Below are positions 44,853 to 54,719 of a stretch of DNA of 64,000 nt, piece after piece. The notes beneath the pieces are model-generated. The model ran no database searches and was not told the origin of the DNA. It was given only the letters and a program-made list of their open reading frames with translations. This stretch comes from Palsa-147 sp963771905 (lineage in GTDB: Bacteria > Acidobacteriota > Terriglobia > Acidiferrales > UBA7541). The DNA is taken from contig CAVYVI010000013.1 in NCBI GenBank assembly GCA_963771905.1, positions 1-64,000 on the forward strand, written 5' to 3'. How positions within the stretch are numbered: position 1 is the first letter of the stretch; every line of letters starts with the position of its first letter. The translations under genes were made by a program, and so were the position numbers.

Positions 44853-45442
44853 AGTGCGCCGTGCACTCAGAAGTGGACGCCACCGGCTTTTGCCGGAATT
44901 GCGGCAAGCCGCTTTGCCCCCAGTGCACGCGCGATGTTCGCGGCGCGCTCTACTGCGAGGATTGTCTGGTGAACGCGTTGAGCGGTCAGACGGCGGCGAT
45001 TCCAAAGCCGGACGTGAATCCGGGAGCAGCGGCGGCGCTGGGATTGATACCTGGATTGGGAGCGGTTTACAACGGCGAGTACACGAAAGCGATCATTCAC
45101 GTTGCCGTCTGGGGCGGATTGTTTGCGATCGGCGTGACAGGCGCGCTGAGCGACCTGAGCGCGCTGGTCTGGATCGCGTTTGGCATTTTCCCGGTTTACA
45201 TGTCACTCGATGCCTATCGCGTCGCAAGGGCGCGGCAAACGGGCGCAGCGGAACCTGCGGCTACGGCGTCTGGAAAATCGAGTCTGCCGATCGGTGCATT
45301 CGTTTTGATCGTGCTTGGCGTGCTGGCGTTGCTAGGAAACTTCGGGCTGGTTCGCGGCGAGTGGATCGATAAGGGCTGGCCTTTGATTCTGATCGCCATC
45401 GGCGCGTGGCTGCTGGTGAAGCGCACGCGCGGCGGATCGTAG
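44849..45442 (+). CDS. B-box zinc-finger membrane protein
   Basis: A 197-residue protein. Residues 1-40 are a B-box-type zinc module (C3, H6, C15, C18, C23, C26, C36, C39). Two spans (about 55-110) contain PGAAAALGLIPGLGAVYNG, a TM2-like turn, and the C-terminal part (about 150-195) is a DUF5668/LiaF-like pair of spans (LIVLGVLALLGNFGL...GWPLILIAIGAWLL). The fusion of a soluble zinc finger to such spans suggests a sensor or adaptor in the ECF operon. Confidence 0.75.
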   Translation: MKCAVHSEVDATGFCRNCGKPLCPQCTRDVRGALYCEDCLVNALSGQTAAIPKPDVNPGAAAALGLIPGLGAVYNGEYTKAIIHVAVWGGLFAIGVTGALSDLSALVWIAFGIFPVYMSLDAYRVARARQTGAAEPAATASGKSSLPIGAFVLIVLGVLALLGNFGLVRGEWIDKGWPLILIAIGAWLLVKRTRGGS

Positions 45443-45454
45443 GAGACCCGGGAG

Positions 45455-45679
45455 ATGTCGAGCCAGGCTCGTTGCACATGCATGAGGTGCCGGATGCGCG
45501 GATTGATGGCGCCGGCGATCCTGATTACCATCGGCGTGCTGTTCCTCATCGGCGAGTACGGCGGCCGCTATTCGTTTGCGGATCTCTGGCCGATCCTGCT
45601 GATCGTGATTGGGATTGTGAAGCTGCTCGAGGCCACTGCGTCGACGGGCGGACACAACGAACCGCCGAAACCTGCATGA
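45455..45679 (+). CDS. Small DUF5668-like membrane protein
   Basis: A 74-residue protein: a short Cys-rich N-terminus (CTCMRCRMRG), then two spans in the DUF5668 pattern (ILITIGVLFLIGEYGG, DLWPILLIVIGIVKLL). It is the minimal form of the module fused to the neighbouring proteins on both sides. Cysteines may bind metal or form disulphides. Confidence 0.65.
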   Translation: MSSQARCTCMRCRMRGLMAPAILITIGVLFLIGEYGGRYSFADLWPILLIVIGIVKLLEATASTGGHNEPPKPA

Positions 45680-45722
45680 ACGCCTGCGAGGATCCACCGC
45701 GTGAACGCGAGCGAGTGAACCG

Positions 45723-47087
45723 ATGAGCAACGGCTCGACAGAACGGCGATCGATCTTCGGCGGAGTGCTGCTGATTCTTCTGGGCGTGTTGTTTCTCCTG
45801 CACCGCCATTATCCTGAACTCGGAATTGGACACCTGTTTCGCGTGTACTGGCCGGTGCTGTTGATCGTCTGGGGCCTGGCAAAACTCATCGACAATTTTG
45901 CGGCGAGAGGATCGGGCGAGGCCCGGCCGCCGCTCATGAGCGGCGGAGAGATCGCGCTAATCGTGCTGCTTTTCGTCGTCGTGGCCGGCCTGTCAACTTT
46001 CGAGTGGATTAAAGCGAGGAGCCCGGAGCTCGATAACATGGGCTCTTTCTGGGGGGAACGCGGCGTGGCAATCACGCAGGAGATTGCTCCGCAGCCGGTC
46101 AAAGCGAATGCGCCGATTTCGATTCAAACGCAGCGCGGGGACATCACCGTATTTGCGGACGAGGAAAGCAATTTGCGGATTATTGCCACGAAGACGGTTT
46201 CAGGGGTAAATGACGCCGAATCGCGCAAGCGCGGCACCGCGATTACAGTCAACGTCGAACCCGTGAACGGCGGCTACGAGATTCGCCCGTCGGGAGAAAC
46301 CGAAGCCTCGGGCCAGTTGCGCGTGGATTTTGAAGTGCACGTGCCGAAGCAAGTGAGTATCACGGCGCAGACTGACAAGGGCGATATCAACATCAATGGG
46401 GTGGGCGGAGAAATCGCGGCGACATCGCAGAGCGGCGATGTGGAAATTCACGACGCGGGAGGAAACGCGACGGCGACGCTGCAAGATGGCGATGTGCGGA
46501 TCACCAACGTGCACGGAGATCTTCATGTCGCGGGGCGCGGAAACGCCGTCAACGTGAGCAAAGTAGGCGGCGATGCGACCTTCGATGGAGACTTCTACGG
46601 CTCGATCGAGATCGATGACATCGGCGGCACGACGCGGTTTGCATCGTCGCGGACAGATTTGACGATTTTGCAGCTGCATGGCAGCTTGGAGATGGATTCG
46701 GGCTCGCTCCAGATTTCCGACGCGCTCGGCAACGTCAAGCTGGTCACGAAAAACCGGGACATCGATATCGAGAATGCGGCGGGACGCCTCGAAGTTGCGG
46801 ATGAGCACGGCGACATTTCGGTGACGCTCGCGCAGCCGCCCAAGAATGAAATCAATATCACGAATATATCCGGCGGAGTGGATTTGTCGATGCCCTCGAA
46901 ATCGACGTTCGAAATCGCGGCGTCTTCGAAATCGGGAGAGGTTGACAGCGAATTTAATGCCTCGACTCTCGATCAAAAGAGCGAAGGCGAGACGAGCCGC
47001 TTGGACGGAAAAGTCGGCACGCGCGGGCCCAAGATCAGCATCGTCACCAGCTACGGCACGATTCATCTCCGAAACTCAGATTCATAG
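45723..47087 (+). CDS. DUF5668-DUF4097 surface/adhesin-like protein
   Basis: A 454-residue protein. The first 60 residues are a DUF5668 pair of spans (ILLGVLFLLHRHYPELG), then another span (about 78-96), then a long right-handed beta structure of the DUF4097 type made of repeated strands (GDININGVGGEIAATSQSGDVEIHDAG and similar). DUF4097 proteins are found in stress operons with LiaF-like proteins. It ends the ECF operon at a terminator. Confidence 0.8.
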   Translation: MSNGSTERRSIFGGVLLILLGVLFLLHRHYPELGIGHLFRVYWPVLLIVWGLAKLIDNFAARGSGEARPPLMSGGEIALIVLLFVVVAGLSTFEWIKARSPELDNMGSFWGERGVAITQEIAPQPVKANAPISIQTQRGDITVFADEESNLRIIATKTVSGVNDAESRKRGTAITVNVEPVNGGYEIRPSGETEASGQLRVDFEVHVPKQVSITAQTDKGDININGVGGEIAATSQSGDVEIHDAGGNATATLQDGDVRITNVHGDLHVAGRGNAVNVSKVGGDATFDGDFYGSIEIDDIGGTTRFASSRTDLTILQLHGSLEMDSGSLQISDALGNVKLVTKNRDIDIENAAGRLEVADEHGDISVTLAQPPKNEINITNISGGVDLSMPSKSTFEIAASSKSGEVDSEFNASTLDQKSEGETSRLDGKVGTRGPKISIVTSYGTIHLRNSDS

Positions 47088-47139
47088 AGTACGCCCTCGC
47101 AAGAATTCCTCGATTCGAATTTGGCTGCGGCTTCTTGAT

Positions 47140-47166
47140 CGCGGCCGCGTGGCCGCGGCGTTTTTT
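47140..47166 (+). terminator. Rho-independent terminator of the ECF operon
   Basis: CGCGGCC (47140-47146), loop GCGT, GGCCGCG (47151-47157), then GCG and six T. It lies 53 bases after the DUF4097 stop and before the convergent aroA stop. Confidence 0.8.
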
Positions 47167-47222
47167 CACCTCGAAATACCTGGGCCTCGAATGATTGTGC
47201 GGCGAGACTTTCTGTCGCGCCG

Positions 47223-48527
47223 CTACCGCTCGACGAGGCGATCGAGCGTTCGGAAAAATTCCGGGAAGGAAACGCCAGCGCATCCGGCGTCAAGGATAAC
47301 CGTGTCGCCATCGGCGCCGAGTGCGGCCACCGAGAGAGCCATGGCGATGCGGTGATCGCCGTGAGGATCGATCTTCGCGCCGCGCAATTTTCCGGCGCTG
47401 CGTCCGGCAACGCGAAGACCATCGGGAAATTCCTCGACCTGCGCTCCCATCGCCCGAAGTGATTCCGTGAGTGCCGCGATGCGATCGCTTTCCTTCACCC
47501 GCAATTCCTTCGCGTCGTGAATCTCAACACCATTCTCGGTGTAAGGCCCCAGGGCCGCGAGCATCGGGAGCTCATCGATCATTTCGGCCGTTTGCGCGCC
47601 GGCGATCGAACCCCCCGCAATCGGTGCGTGATGTACGGCGAGATCCCCTGTCAGTTCGCCATCGCGCATTTGCAGCGAGGCAATCTGAATCGGCGCGCCC
47701 ATGGAAATCAGCAAATCCAAGAAGCGGGTGCGCGTCGGATTCAGGCCGACATTGTGAATCATGACATGCGATCCGGGCAGGACGAGAGCCGCGGCGATGA
47801 AGAAGACAGCGGAGGAAAGATCTCCCGGCACAGTCAGGCCGCGACCCTCAAGGCGCGGGCGGCCCTTCACGCTGATGCTTCCTTTCACGGCGGTCACGCG
47901 CGCGCCGAATTCACGCAGAGCGAGTTCGAGATGATCGCGAGTGGCCACGGATTCGCGCACGGTCGTTTCGCCATCCGCATACAGGCCGGCAAGCAGAATC
48001 GCGGACTTCACCTGCGCGCTGAGAATCGGTGGTGTGTAATCGACGCCGCGGAGCTGGCTGCCCTGAATTTCCAGCGGCGCCACGCCGCCGTCACGGGCGG
48101 CGATGCGCGCGCCCATGGCGCCGAGCGGTTCGAGAACCCGGCGCATCGGACGGCGGCGAAGAGAGGCGTCGCCGGTGATTGCAGAAGAAAATTTTTGACC
48201 GGCAAGGACACCAGCGAGAAGACGCATGGTCGTCCCCGAGTTTTCAGCGTCGAGAGTGCGCCGCGGCGCGCGCAAGCCCTCGAGGCCTTTCCCGGCGATG
48301 CGCACCGTGCGGCCATGTGTTTCTTTCGGCGAATCGATGGCTATGCCGAGATGCCGCAGGCAGCCGAGCGTGCTCTGGCAATCCGCGGCGGAGGCGTAGT
48401 TGAGAATCTCGCTCGGACCTTCGGCGAGCGCGGCGAGAATTGCATAGCGATGTGAGATGGACTTATCGCCCGGAAGCTCGACGGCGCCTTCGATTTTCCG
48501 CGCGGGCGAGATCTTCTTTTTGCTCAC
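47223..48527 (-). CDS. aroA: 3-phosphoshikimate 1-carboxyvinyltransferase (EPSP synthase)
   Basis: A 434-residue enzyme of the shikimate pathway. It shows LPGDKSISHRYAILAALAEG (phosphate/PEP site) and NSGTTMRLLAGVLAG near residue 96, and KELRVKESDRIAAL in the C-terminal half, all diagnostic. The reaction joins PEP to shikimate-3-phosphate. It is transcribed alone here and is convergent with the ECF operon. Confidence 0.96.
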   Translation of the reverse strand: MSKKKISPARKIEGAVELPGDKSISHRYAILAALAEGPSEILNYASAADCQSTLGCLRHLGIAIDSPKETHGRTVRIAGKGLEGLRAPRRTLDAENSGTTMRLLAGVLAGQKFSSAITGDASLRRRPMRRVLEPLGAMGARIAARDGGVAPLEIQGSQLRGVDYTPPILSAQVKSAILLAGLYADGETTVRESVATRDHLELALREFGARVTAVKGSISVKGRPRLEGRGLTVPGDLSSAVFFIAAALVLPGSHVMIHNVGLNPTRTRFLDLLISMGAPIQIASLQMRDGELTGDLAVHHAPIAGGSIAGAQTAEMIDELPMLAALGPYTENGVEIHDAKELRVKESDRIAALTESLRAMGAQVEEFPDGLRVAGRSAGKLRGAKIDPHGDHRIAMALSVAALGADGDTVILDAGCAGVSFPEFFRTLDRLVER

Positions 48528-48780
48528 CGCGCGATTTTAGCATGCCGTCAGAAGCGGCCGGTGAGCGCCATTGCATTTAATCCAAGGAGAGATTTCTCGG
48601 CGTCTCGATAATCCCGGTTCTGCGCAACGATATCCGGGCAGCTCCGATCCATCGCCATGGCTCCCTTCGAAACTTTTTTGATCCATCGCAGGTGAGGGAA
48701 CTCGGGGCTCGTGCACGGCATCTAAACACTCGGTAGCGTTTCATTGCGCCGCGTAGGCGGCACGGGTATCATTAAAGTTT

Positions 48781-50601
48781 ATGCGCATGCGGTTCTTCCT
48801 GGCCTTGACCGTGACGCTGCTTTTCGTGGCGTCTTCTTCCCTGCCCGCCGCAGACGATCCCGGAATTCTGCCGCTCGACCAAATCCACGCCGGAATGAAA
48901 GGCGTCGCTTACACGATTTTCGCGGGCGATCAGATTGAGCCGATGGACCTTGAGGTCCTCGGCATCCTGAAGAATGCGCTTGGCCCGAAACAAGACGTCA
49001 TCCTGGTGCAACTGCACGGCGCGAAGGTCGAACATTCGGGCGTGGTCGAAGGCATGAGCGGCAGCCCGGTTTACATTGACGGCAAACTGGCCGGGGCGCT
49101 CTCGCTGAAGCTAGGCATGTTCACGAAGGAAGCGATTGGCGGCGTGACGCCAATCGAGAACATGTTCGACATTGCGAAGGCGCTGCCTCCGGAAACCGCC
49201 GCGCATGCAACTTCATCGAAAAATTTGGCTACATCAGGTGAGGGCTGGAGCGCCTCGAATGCGGCCGCCGCGGGCCTGCGGATTCCGCTGCCGCCGGAGC
49301 TGGCACGACGCGCCTCGCTCAATGCCGGCAGCTATCTCGTGCCCATCGAAACCCCACTCGTTTTCACGGGCGTGTATCCGCAGACGCTTGCGGAATTCGG
49401 GAGCCAGTTCACCGCGCTTGGTCTCACCGCCGCGATTGGCGGAACGGCCGAGGCGTCGCCCGAAGATGCGAAGTTGAAGCCCGGCGACATGGTGGGAATG
49501 GAATTGGTGAGCGGAGATTTATCGCTCGCGGCGGGCTGCACGGTGACGGCAATTGTAGGCGATCGCGTGTATGCGTGCGGTCATCCGCTGTTCGGGCTGG
49601 GAAATGTGTCGCTGCCGCTGACGAGAGCGCACGTGATCACCACGCTGAATTCGGAAATGGCTTCGACCAAGATCATGAGCACGGGCGGCGTGATTGGGAC
49701 GCTCACCGAAGACCGCACAACCGCAGTGATGGGGCAGCTTGGTGCGGGGCCCCGGACGATTCCGATGGACGTGACCGTGGTGACGTCGCAAGAGGAAGAG
49801 CATTTTAGTTTCAATGTTGCGGAGATCCGTCAGCTTACGCCGCTGCTGGTGGCAGTCGCGACGGTGAATGGCATTTCCGGCACGCCGGCGTATACCGAAG
49901 GAACGACGCTGCAACTCGACGGCACGATCGATCTGAAGGGCCACACACCCGTGAAGATCGAGAATCTGTTCGTGCCGGCGGACTCTCCGATGCCGGGCGG
50001 AGTGCAAGTTGCATTCAGCGTCCTCAGCACGTTTAGCCAGATTTTCCTCAACCCCTACGAACTCCCGCAAGTAGATCGGATTTCACTGCGCGTAACCACT
50101 ATGCCGGAGCGCCGCTCGGCGACAATCGAGAGTGCGTGGAGCGAGAAGAGCGAAGCGGAACCGGGCGAAACGTTGCGCGTCAAGGTGCTGCTCAGGCCAT
50201 ACCGCGGCGCGCCATTCATTCAGGAAATTCCGATAACCATCCCACTCCAGGCCGGGCGCGGGCCGCTGCAATTGCTGGTTTGCGATGCGGAGACGCTGAA
50301 CCGCACCACGCAAACGTTCGGAGCATCGTCGCAGCTTGCAGGGCTCGATGAGCTGGTGGCGGTTCTGAATCGAGAGCGCCACAACGACCGCCTCTATGCA
50401 GCGCTGTTGCAGCCATCGCCGACGCTGCTGGTGGAAGACAAGGAATTGCCGAATGTGCCGCTCTCGGAGATCAACATTCTCGATGAGCGGCGGAATCCCG
50501 GCGGTGCGCACCTGCTCTATGAATCCGCAGCGGGTGAATGGTCCGTGCCGATGAATCAGCTTATTTCTGGCCAGCGTTCCTTGACGATCACCGTGAAGTG
50601 A
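48781..50601 (+). CDS. SpoIVB-type (S55) serine peptidase-domain protein
   Basis: A 606-residue secreted protein with a signal peptide (FFLALTVTLLFVASSSLPA). Residues 60-110 include HSGVVEGMSGSPVYIDGKLAG, the GxSGSP loop with the catalytic Ser, and about 258-266 ACGHPLFGLGN, carrying the His. The order of Ser before His matches this Acidobacteria-type branch rather than the Bacillus enzyme. C-terminal 250 residues form a beta-rich extension. The downstream propeller gene starts 28 bases later, so the two are probably co-expressed. Confidence 0.8.
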   Translation: MRMRFFLALTVTLLFVASSSLPAADDPGILPLDQIHAGMKGVAYTIFAGDQIEPMDLEVLGILKNALGPKQDVILVQLHGAKVEHSGVVEGMSGSPVYIDGKLAGALSLKLGMFTKEAIGGVTPIENMFDIAKALPPETAAHATSSKNLATSGEGWSASNAAAAGLRIPLPPELARRASLNAGSYLVPIETPLVFTGVYPQTLAEFGSQFTALGLTAAIGGTAEASPEDAKLKPGDMVGMELVSGDLSLAAGCTVTAIVGDRVYACGHPLFGLGNVSLPLTRAHVITTLNSEMASTKIMSTGGVIGTLTEDRTTAVMGQLGAGPRTIPMDVTVVTSQEEEHFSFNVAEIRQLTPLLVAVATVNGISGTPAYTEGTTLQLDGTIDLKGHTPVKIENLFVPADSPMPGGVQVAFSVLSTFSQIFLNPYELPQVDRISLRVTTMPERRSATIESAWSEKSEAEPGETLRVKVLLRPYRGAPFIQEIPITIPLQAGRGPLQLLVCDAETLNRTTQTFGASSQLAGLDELVAVLNRERHNDRLYAALLQPSPTLLVEDKELPNVPLSEINILDERRNPGGAHLLYESAAGEWSVPMNQLISGQRSLTITVK

Positions 50602-50629
50602 AGCCCTCGACGAAGGAGTAGCTGAAGCG

Positions 50630-52948
50630 ATGAGACTGCGAACGTATGCGGTGTGCCTGCTTGCAGTCGTGAGCGTGGTCGCGATGGATCTCGCGGTTTC
50701 CGCGCCGGCCGTTGCGGAGCACACGCGATTCTGGCGTCAATCCGACTACAGCGAATTCGCGCGCGGCAATGCCAAGGGCGTGGCCATGCGCAGCGACGGA
50801 CTGCTGATGCCCGCGCCGCATTTCGCGCCGTTCGCCGATCCCAACGTAGCGTACCTGTGGGCAGTGCGCCTGGATTCACACGGAAGGCTGTACGCGGCGG
50901 GCGGGTCGAATGCGAAAGTCGTGCGCTTCGATGAAAAGGGTGCGGCAACGACGGTCTTTGAATCGCAGGAGCTCGCGACACAAACGATCGTTTTCGATTC
51001 GCACGACAATCTGTACGTCGGCACGTCCCCCGACGGAAAAGTTTACAAGGTAACGCCCGACGGGCAGAAGAGCGTGTTCTTCGAGCCGAAGACGAAATAT
51101 ATCTGGGCGTTGGCGATGGACCCGAACGGGACCCTTTTCGTCGGCACGGGCGATACCGGCGAGATTTTTGCGGTCGAACCCGATGGCAAAGGGCAAGTGC
51201 TCTACAAGAGCGACGAGCGGCACGCGCGTTCCTTGGCCTTCGATTCCAAGGGAAATTTGCTGATCGGGACTGACCCGAGCGGCTTGATTCTGCGGCTGGA
51301 TATTTCACGGAAAAAATCGGGCGAGTTGGAAGTGGGGCACGCGTTCGTGCTCTACGAAACGGACAAGAAAGAGATCACTTCGCTGCTCGCGGATCACGAC
51401 GGGAACATTTATGCTGCGGCGATCGGAGACAAACCTCGGACTACGCCAATGATCTCGCCGATCGTGCCGGTCGCGCCCCAGGCTTCCGCCATTGTCACCG
51501 GCGGTGTCGCGCAAGTCGAAGCCACATTTCAGGCGCAGGCGCCGGCGACGGTGCCGGCGGCAATTCCCTTCTTCCCGGCGCTGACCGGCGGCGGCGAAGT
51601 ATTCCGGATCGCACCGGATGGCTCGCCGAAGTCGTTGTGGAGCTCGCGCGAGGATGCCGTTTACGCGCTGGGATTTTCGACCAGCGGCAAACTGTTGCTG
51701 GGAACGGGAAATCACGGAAACGTGATCGAGCTCGAAGGCAGCGAGGTGTTCTCGACGATTGCGAACGCGGCGTCGGATCAAGTCACGGCGTTCGTGCCGG
51801 GCTCAGGCGGAACAATTTATGTCGCGACGGCAAATCCGGGAAAAGTATTCGTGCTCGGGCCGGGCTACGAAAAGAATGGTTCGTATGAATCTGAACCCTT
51901 CGACGCAAAGATTTTTTCGCAATGGGGCAGACTTACCTGGTGGGGCGAAGACGGAGCCCTGACGGGTAAAGTCGCTTTCTACGTTCGCTCGGGAAACACG
52001 TCGCGGCCCGAAGAGAATTGGAGCGAGTGGTCGGGGCCTTATTCGAAAGCGAGCGGCGAGAACGTATCATGTCCGCCCGCGCGATTCGTACAGTGGAAAG
52101 CCGTGTTTCAGCAAACCGACAGCGACGATGCGGCAAGCATTTCGTGGGTGAGTCTGGCGTATCTACCGAAAAATGTGGCGCCGGTAATTGATGGCATCGC
52201 CGTACAGGATCCCGGGATCCGCGTGCAGGGATTCACCGCCCCTGCAGCCGGCCCAATCGGGCCGATGCCTGTCCAACTTCATTTGCCGCCCTCGAACAAC
52301 CCGAACATTCCCGTCGGCGCCATTCCCGGGGCAATGTATCCGGCAGGTCTTCCGGCGAGAATCGAGATCCCGCCGCAAGGATTTGAGCAAAAAGGGTTTC
52401 GCAGCGTGATTTGGACTGCGCAGGATGAGAATGACGACGATCTGGTGTTTACGCTTTACATCCGCGGCGAGGGCGAAAAGAATTGGCGGCTGCTCAAGGA
52501 CAAGATCGAGCAACATTTTTATTCCTGGGACGCGACGACGCTCCCGGACGGAGCCTATTATTTGAAGCTCGTAGCATCGGATTCGCCCTCGAATCCATCG
52601 GACCGGTCCCTGTCGGTCGAGCGGGTGAGCGATCGATTCGAAGTGGACAATACCCCGCCGACAGTGGAACATTTGCATGCAGAAACGGGGAAGTCCGGCT
52701 CGGGCGACGCAACTCTGACGTTTGACGCGCGCGACGCTGGCAGTACGATCGAGCGCGGTGAGTACAGCCTGGACAGCGGAGACTGGTCGGTGATCTTTCC
52801 AAAGGGAGAGCTCTCGGATTCAACGCAGGAGTCCTACGAACTCCCGCTGCACAATCTCGCTGCCGGCGAGCATACGATGTCGGTGCGCGTGGTGAACCGC
52901 TACGGCAATTCGGCGAGCGCAAAGATAACATTCGAGGTCGCGCGCTAA
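50630..52948 (+). CDS. Secreted beta-propeller protein
   Basis: A 772-residue protein with a signal peptide ending near AVAEH. Residues 70-430 contain repeated propeller blades with GRLYAAGGSNAKVVRF, DNLYVGTSPDGKVYKV and GTLFVGTGDTGEIFAV patterns. The C-terminal 300 residues are beta-sandwich-like (YYLKLVASDSPSNPSDR). It follows the S55-type gene closely, suggesting that the peptidase and the propeller act on the same surface target. No enzymatic motif is seen. Confidence 0.7.
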   Translation: MRLRTYAVCLLAVVSVVAMDLAVSAPAVAEHTRFWRQSDYSEFARGNAKGVAMRSDGLLMPAPHFAPFADPNVAYLWAVRLDSHGRLYAAGGSNAKVVRFDEKGAATTVFESQELATQTIVFDSHDNLYVGTSPDGKVYKVTPDGQKSVFFEPKTKYIWALAMDPNGTLFVGTGDTGEIFAVEPDGKGQVLYKSDERHARSLAFDSKGNLLIGTDPSGLILRLDISRKKSGELEVGHAFVLYETDKKEITSLLADHDGNIYAAAIGDKPRTTPMISPIVPVAPQASAIVTGGVAQVEATFQAQAPATVPAAIPFFPALTGGGEVFRIAPDGSPKSLWSSREDAVYALGFSTSGKLLLGTGNHGNVIELEGSEVFSTIANAASDQVTAFVPGSGGTIYVATANPGKVFVLGPGYEKNGSYESEPFDAKIFSQWGRLTWWGEDGALTGKVAFYVRSGNTSRPEENWSEWSGPYSKASGENVSCPPARFVQWKAVFQQTDSDDAASISWVSLAYLPKNVAPVIDGIAVQDPGIRVQGFTAPAAGPIGPMPVQLHLPPSNNPNIPVGAIPGAMYPAGLPARIEIPPQGFEQKGFRSVIWTAQDENDDDLVFTLYIRGEGEKNWRLLKDKIEQHFYSWDATTLPDGAYYLKLVASDSPSNPSDRSLSVERVSDRFEVDNTPPTVEHLHAETGKSGSGDATLTFDARDAGSTIERGEYSLDSGDWSVIFPKGELSDSTQESYELPLHNLAAGEHTMSVRVVNRYGNSASAKITFEVAR

Positions 52949-53023
52949 ACCTTTCCGGCAGTGCTGCGCTCGTAAACTCCGTTCCAGTCGGAATCCAAAG
53001 ACGCCGCCAGGTTTCGTTGGGAC

Positions 53024-53368
53024 TCAATTGGCCCAGCGGGAATCCGTTACGATGCGCTCGAAACGCTGGATCGAAACTCCCACTGCTGCGCAGGCGCCTG
53101 GTTCGCTGAGCAAATCCACATGAACGACGCGAGCATCGCAGCGCACTTCCTCGGGTTTTCGACCCGTCAGCGCGCTCGGCAAGGTCATCACGACTTCAAG
53201 CGCGTCACCGATGGTCAGTGGACGTGGCGTGCGGAAATAAACTCCATGATCGGACAGATTGATCGTTTCACCCTGGTACATCGCGATGGACGCCGACGTC
53301 CGAACGCGAAATCGCACCGGTAATGCGAAGGGTTTGCGGGGTGCAAGACGTCTATCGATGGCTGGCAT
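53024..53368 (-). CDS. PilZ-domain protein
   Basis: A 114-residue stand-alone PilZ domain: DRRLAPRKPF (RxxxR element) near the start and INLSDHGVYFRT (D/NxSxxG element) near residue 36. It should bind c-di-GMP and act as a small adaptor. No partner enzyme is adjacent. Confidence 0.85.
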   Translation of the reverse strand: MPAIDRRLAPRKPFALPVRFRVRTSASIAMYQGETINLSDHGVYFRTPRPLTIGDALEVVMTLPSALTGRKPEEVRCDARVVHVDLLSEPGACAAVGVSIQRFERIVTDSRWAN

Positions 53369-53581
53369 AGTTCTCTCCCTTACCTAGAAGCCTCGTTTTT
53401 CGAGAGAAAAAGCCGCGGAAGGGGTTGAGCAAGGCTAACGTTGCCACCGGCAGGCACCAAGCCGCGTCTCGCTCAGCCTGTACCTATCGGCATTTGCCAC
53501 GAAATCTTTCCTGGTTTGTGAGCGTTGCTGGGCCGCCATGCGATAATGCATGCTGCTTCAGCTGGAGATGGACGTCTTCCC

Positions 53582-54535
53582 ATGCCCACCGGTCCAAATC
53601 TCGAGGCCATTCGCAGCGCGCATTTGCGCATCGCGCCGCTCATCCATCGCACGCCGGTGCTCACATCCGAAAAACTGGACGAACGGGCGCGCGCCCGTCT
53701 GTTCTTCAAGTGCGAGAACTTTCAGAAGACCGGATCATTCAAGATTCGCGGCGCATCGAATGCGGTCTTGTCGCTCACTCCGGAGGAAGCGAGATGCGGC
53801 GTGGTGACGCACTCGTCGGGAAATCACGGCGCGGCCCTGGCGCGCGCCGCGCAGTTTTGCGGAATTCCGGCGTGGATCGTGATGCCGTCGAATGCGCCCG
53901 CGGCAAAGAAGGCTGCTGTAGAAGCGTACGGGGGAAGAGTCACCGAGTGTGAGCCGACGCTGGAATCACGCGAGAGCGCTGCGCGGGAGATTCAGGAGCG
54001 CACGGGCGCGCAACTCGTGCATCCCTATGACAACTTGCGGGTGATTGCGGGGCAAGCCACGGCGGCACTGGAGCTGCTCGAAGAGATGCCAGATCTCGAT
54101 TTCATTTTGGCGCCGGTCAGCGGTGGAGGGCTGTTAAGCGGCATTGCGATTGCCGCAAAAACTGTACGCCCGCAAATTCGCGTTGTGGGGTGCGAGCCGA
54201 AGAACGCGGACGACGCGAACCGGTCGCTGGCTTCGGGGAAGCTCGAGGCAGCCGCGAAGTCAGAGACGATGGCCGACGGATTGCGCGCGACGCTTTGCCC
54301 GTTGACGTTCTCGATATTGCGCGAGCGTGTGGATGAAATTGCGGTGGTCAGCGAGGAAGAAATCGTCGTGGCCATGCGAGCGATCTGGGAGCACATGAAG
54401 ATTGTGATTGAGCCGTCAGCGGCGGTGGCGGCGGCTCCGATTCTGCTGCGAAAAATTCGCGGGGAAGGCAAGCGCATTGGCGTGATTCTGTCCGGCGGAA
54501 ACCTTGATCTGGGACGCCTGCCGTTCCACGCGTAG
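53582..54535 (+). CDS. Threonine ammonia-lyase/serine racemase-like PLP enzyme
   Basis: About 317 residues from the ATG at 53582, which starts at the conserved IRSAHLRIAPLIHRTPVL segment. FQKTGSFKIRGASNAV holds the PLP lysine, SSGNHGAALA is the amino-acid carboxylate loop, and APVSGGGLLSG is the PLP-phosphate loop. It lacks the C-terminal ACT-like domain of biosynthetic threonine deaminase, so it is the catabolic or serine-racemase type. Distinguishing dehydration of threonine from racemisation of serine would need assay. Confidence 0.85.
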   Translation: MPTGPNLEAIRSAHLRIAPLIHRTPVLTSEKLDERARARLFFKCENFQKTGSFKIRGASNAVLSLTPEEARCGVVTHSSGNHGAALARAAQFCGIPAWIVMPSNAPAAKKAAVEAYGGRVTECEPTLESRESAAREIQERTGAQLVHPYDNLRVIAGQATAALELLEEMPDLDFILAPVSGGGLLSGIAIAAKTVRPQIRVVGCEPKNADDANRSLASGKLEAAAKSETMADGLRATLCPLTFSILRERVDEIAVVSEEEIVVAMRAIWEHMKIVIEPSAAVAAAPILLRKIRGEGKRIGVILSGGNLDLGRLPFHA

Positions 54536-54719
54536 CATCGAACCGGAATCCTTTCCCGAATACGCCCGCCCGAGCCCCGCTCACATTTATCCGAGGTCTG
54601 TGACTTGCTTCTCGAGCCGTTTCCATCTCGGCCACCGGATTGGAGTCATAGGGGGTCCGAGTCCCGGTTAGCGCGATTGACCCCAAAAAAGCCGCTCCAG
54701 CGATCCCCTGCTTACCAAT

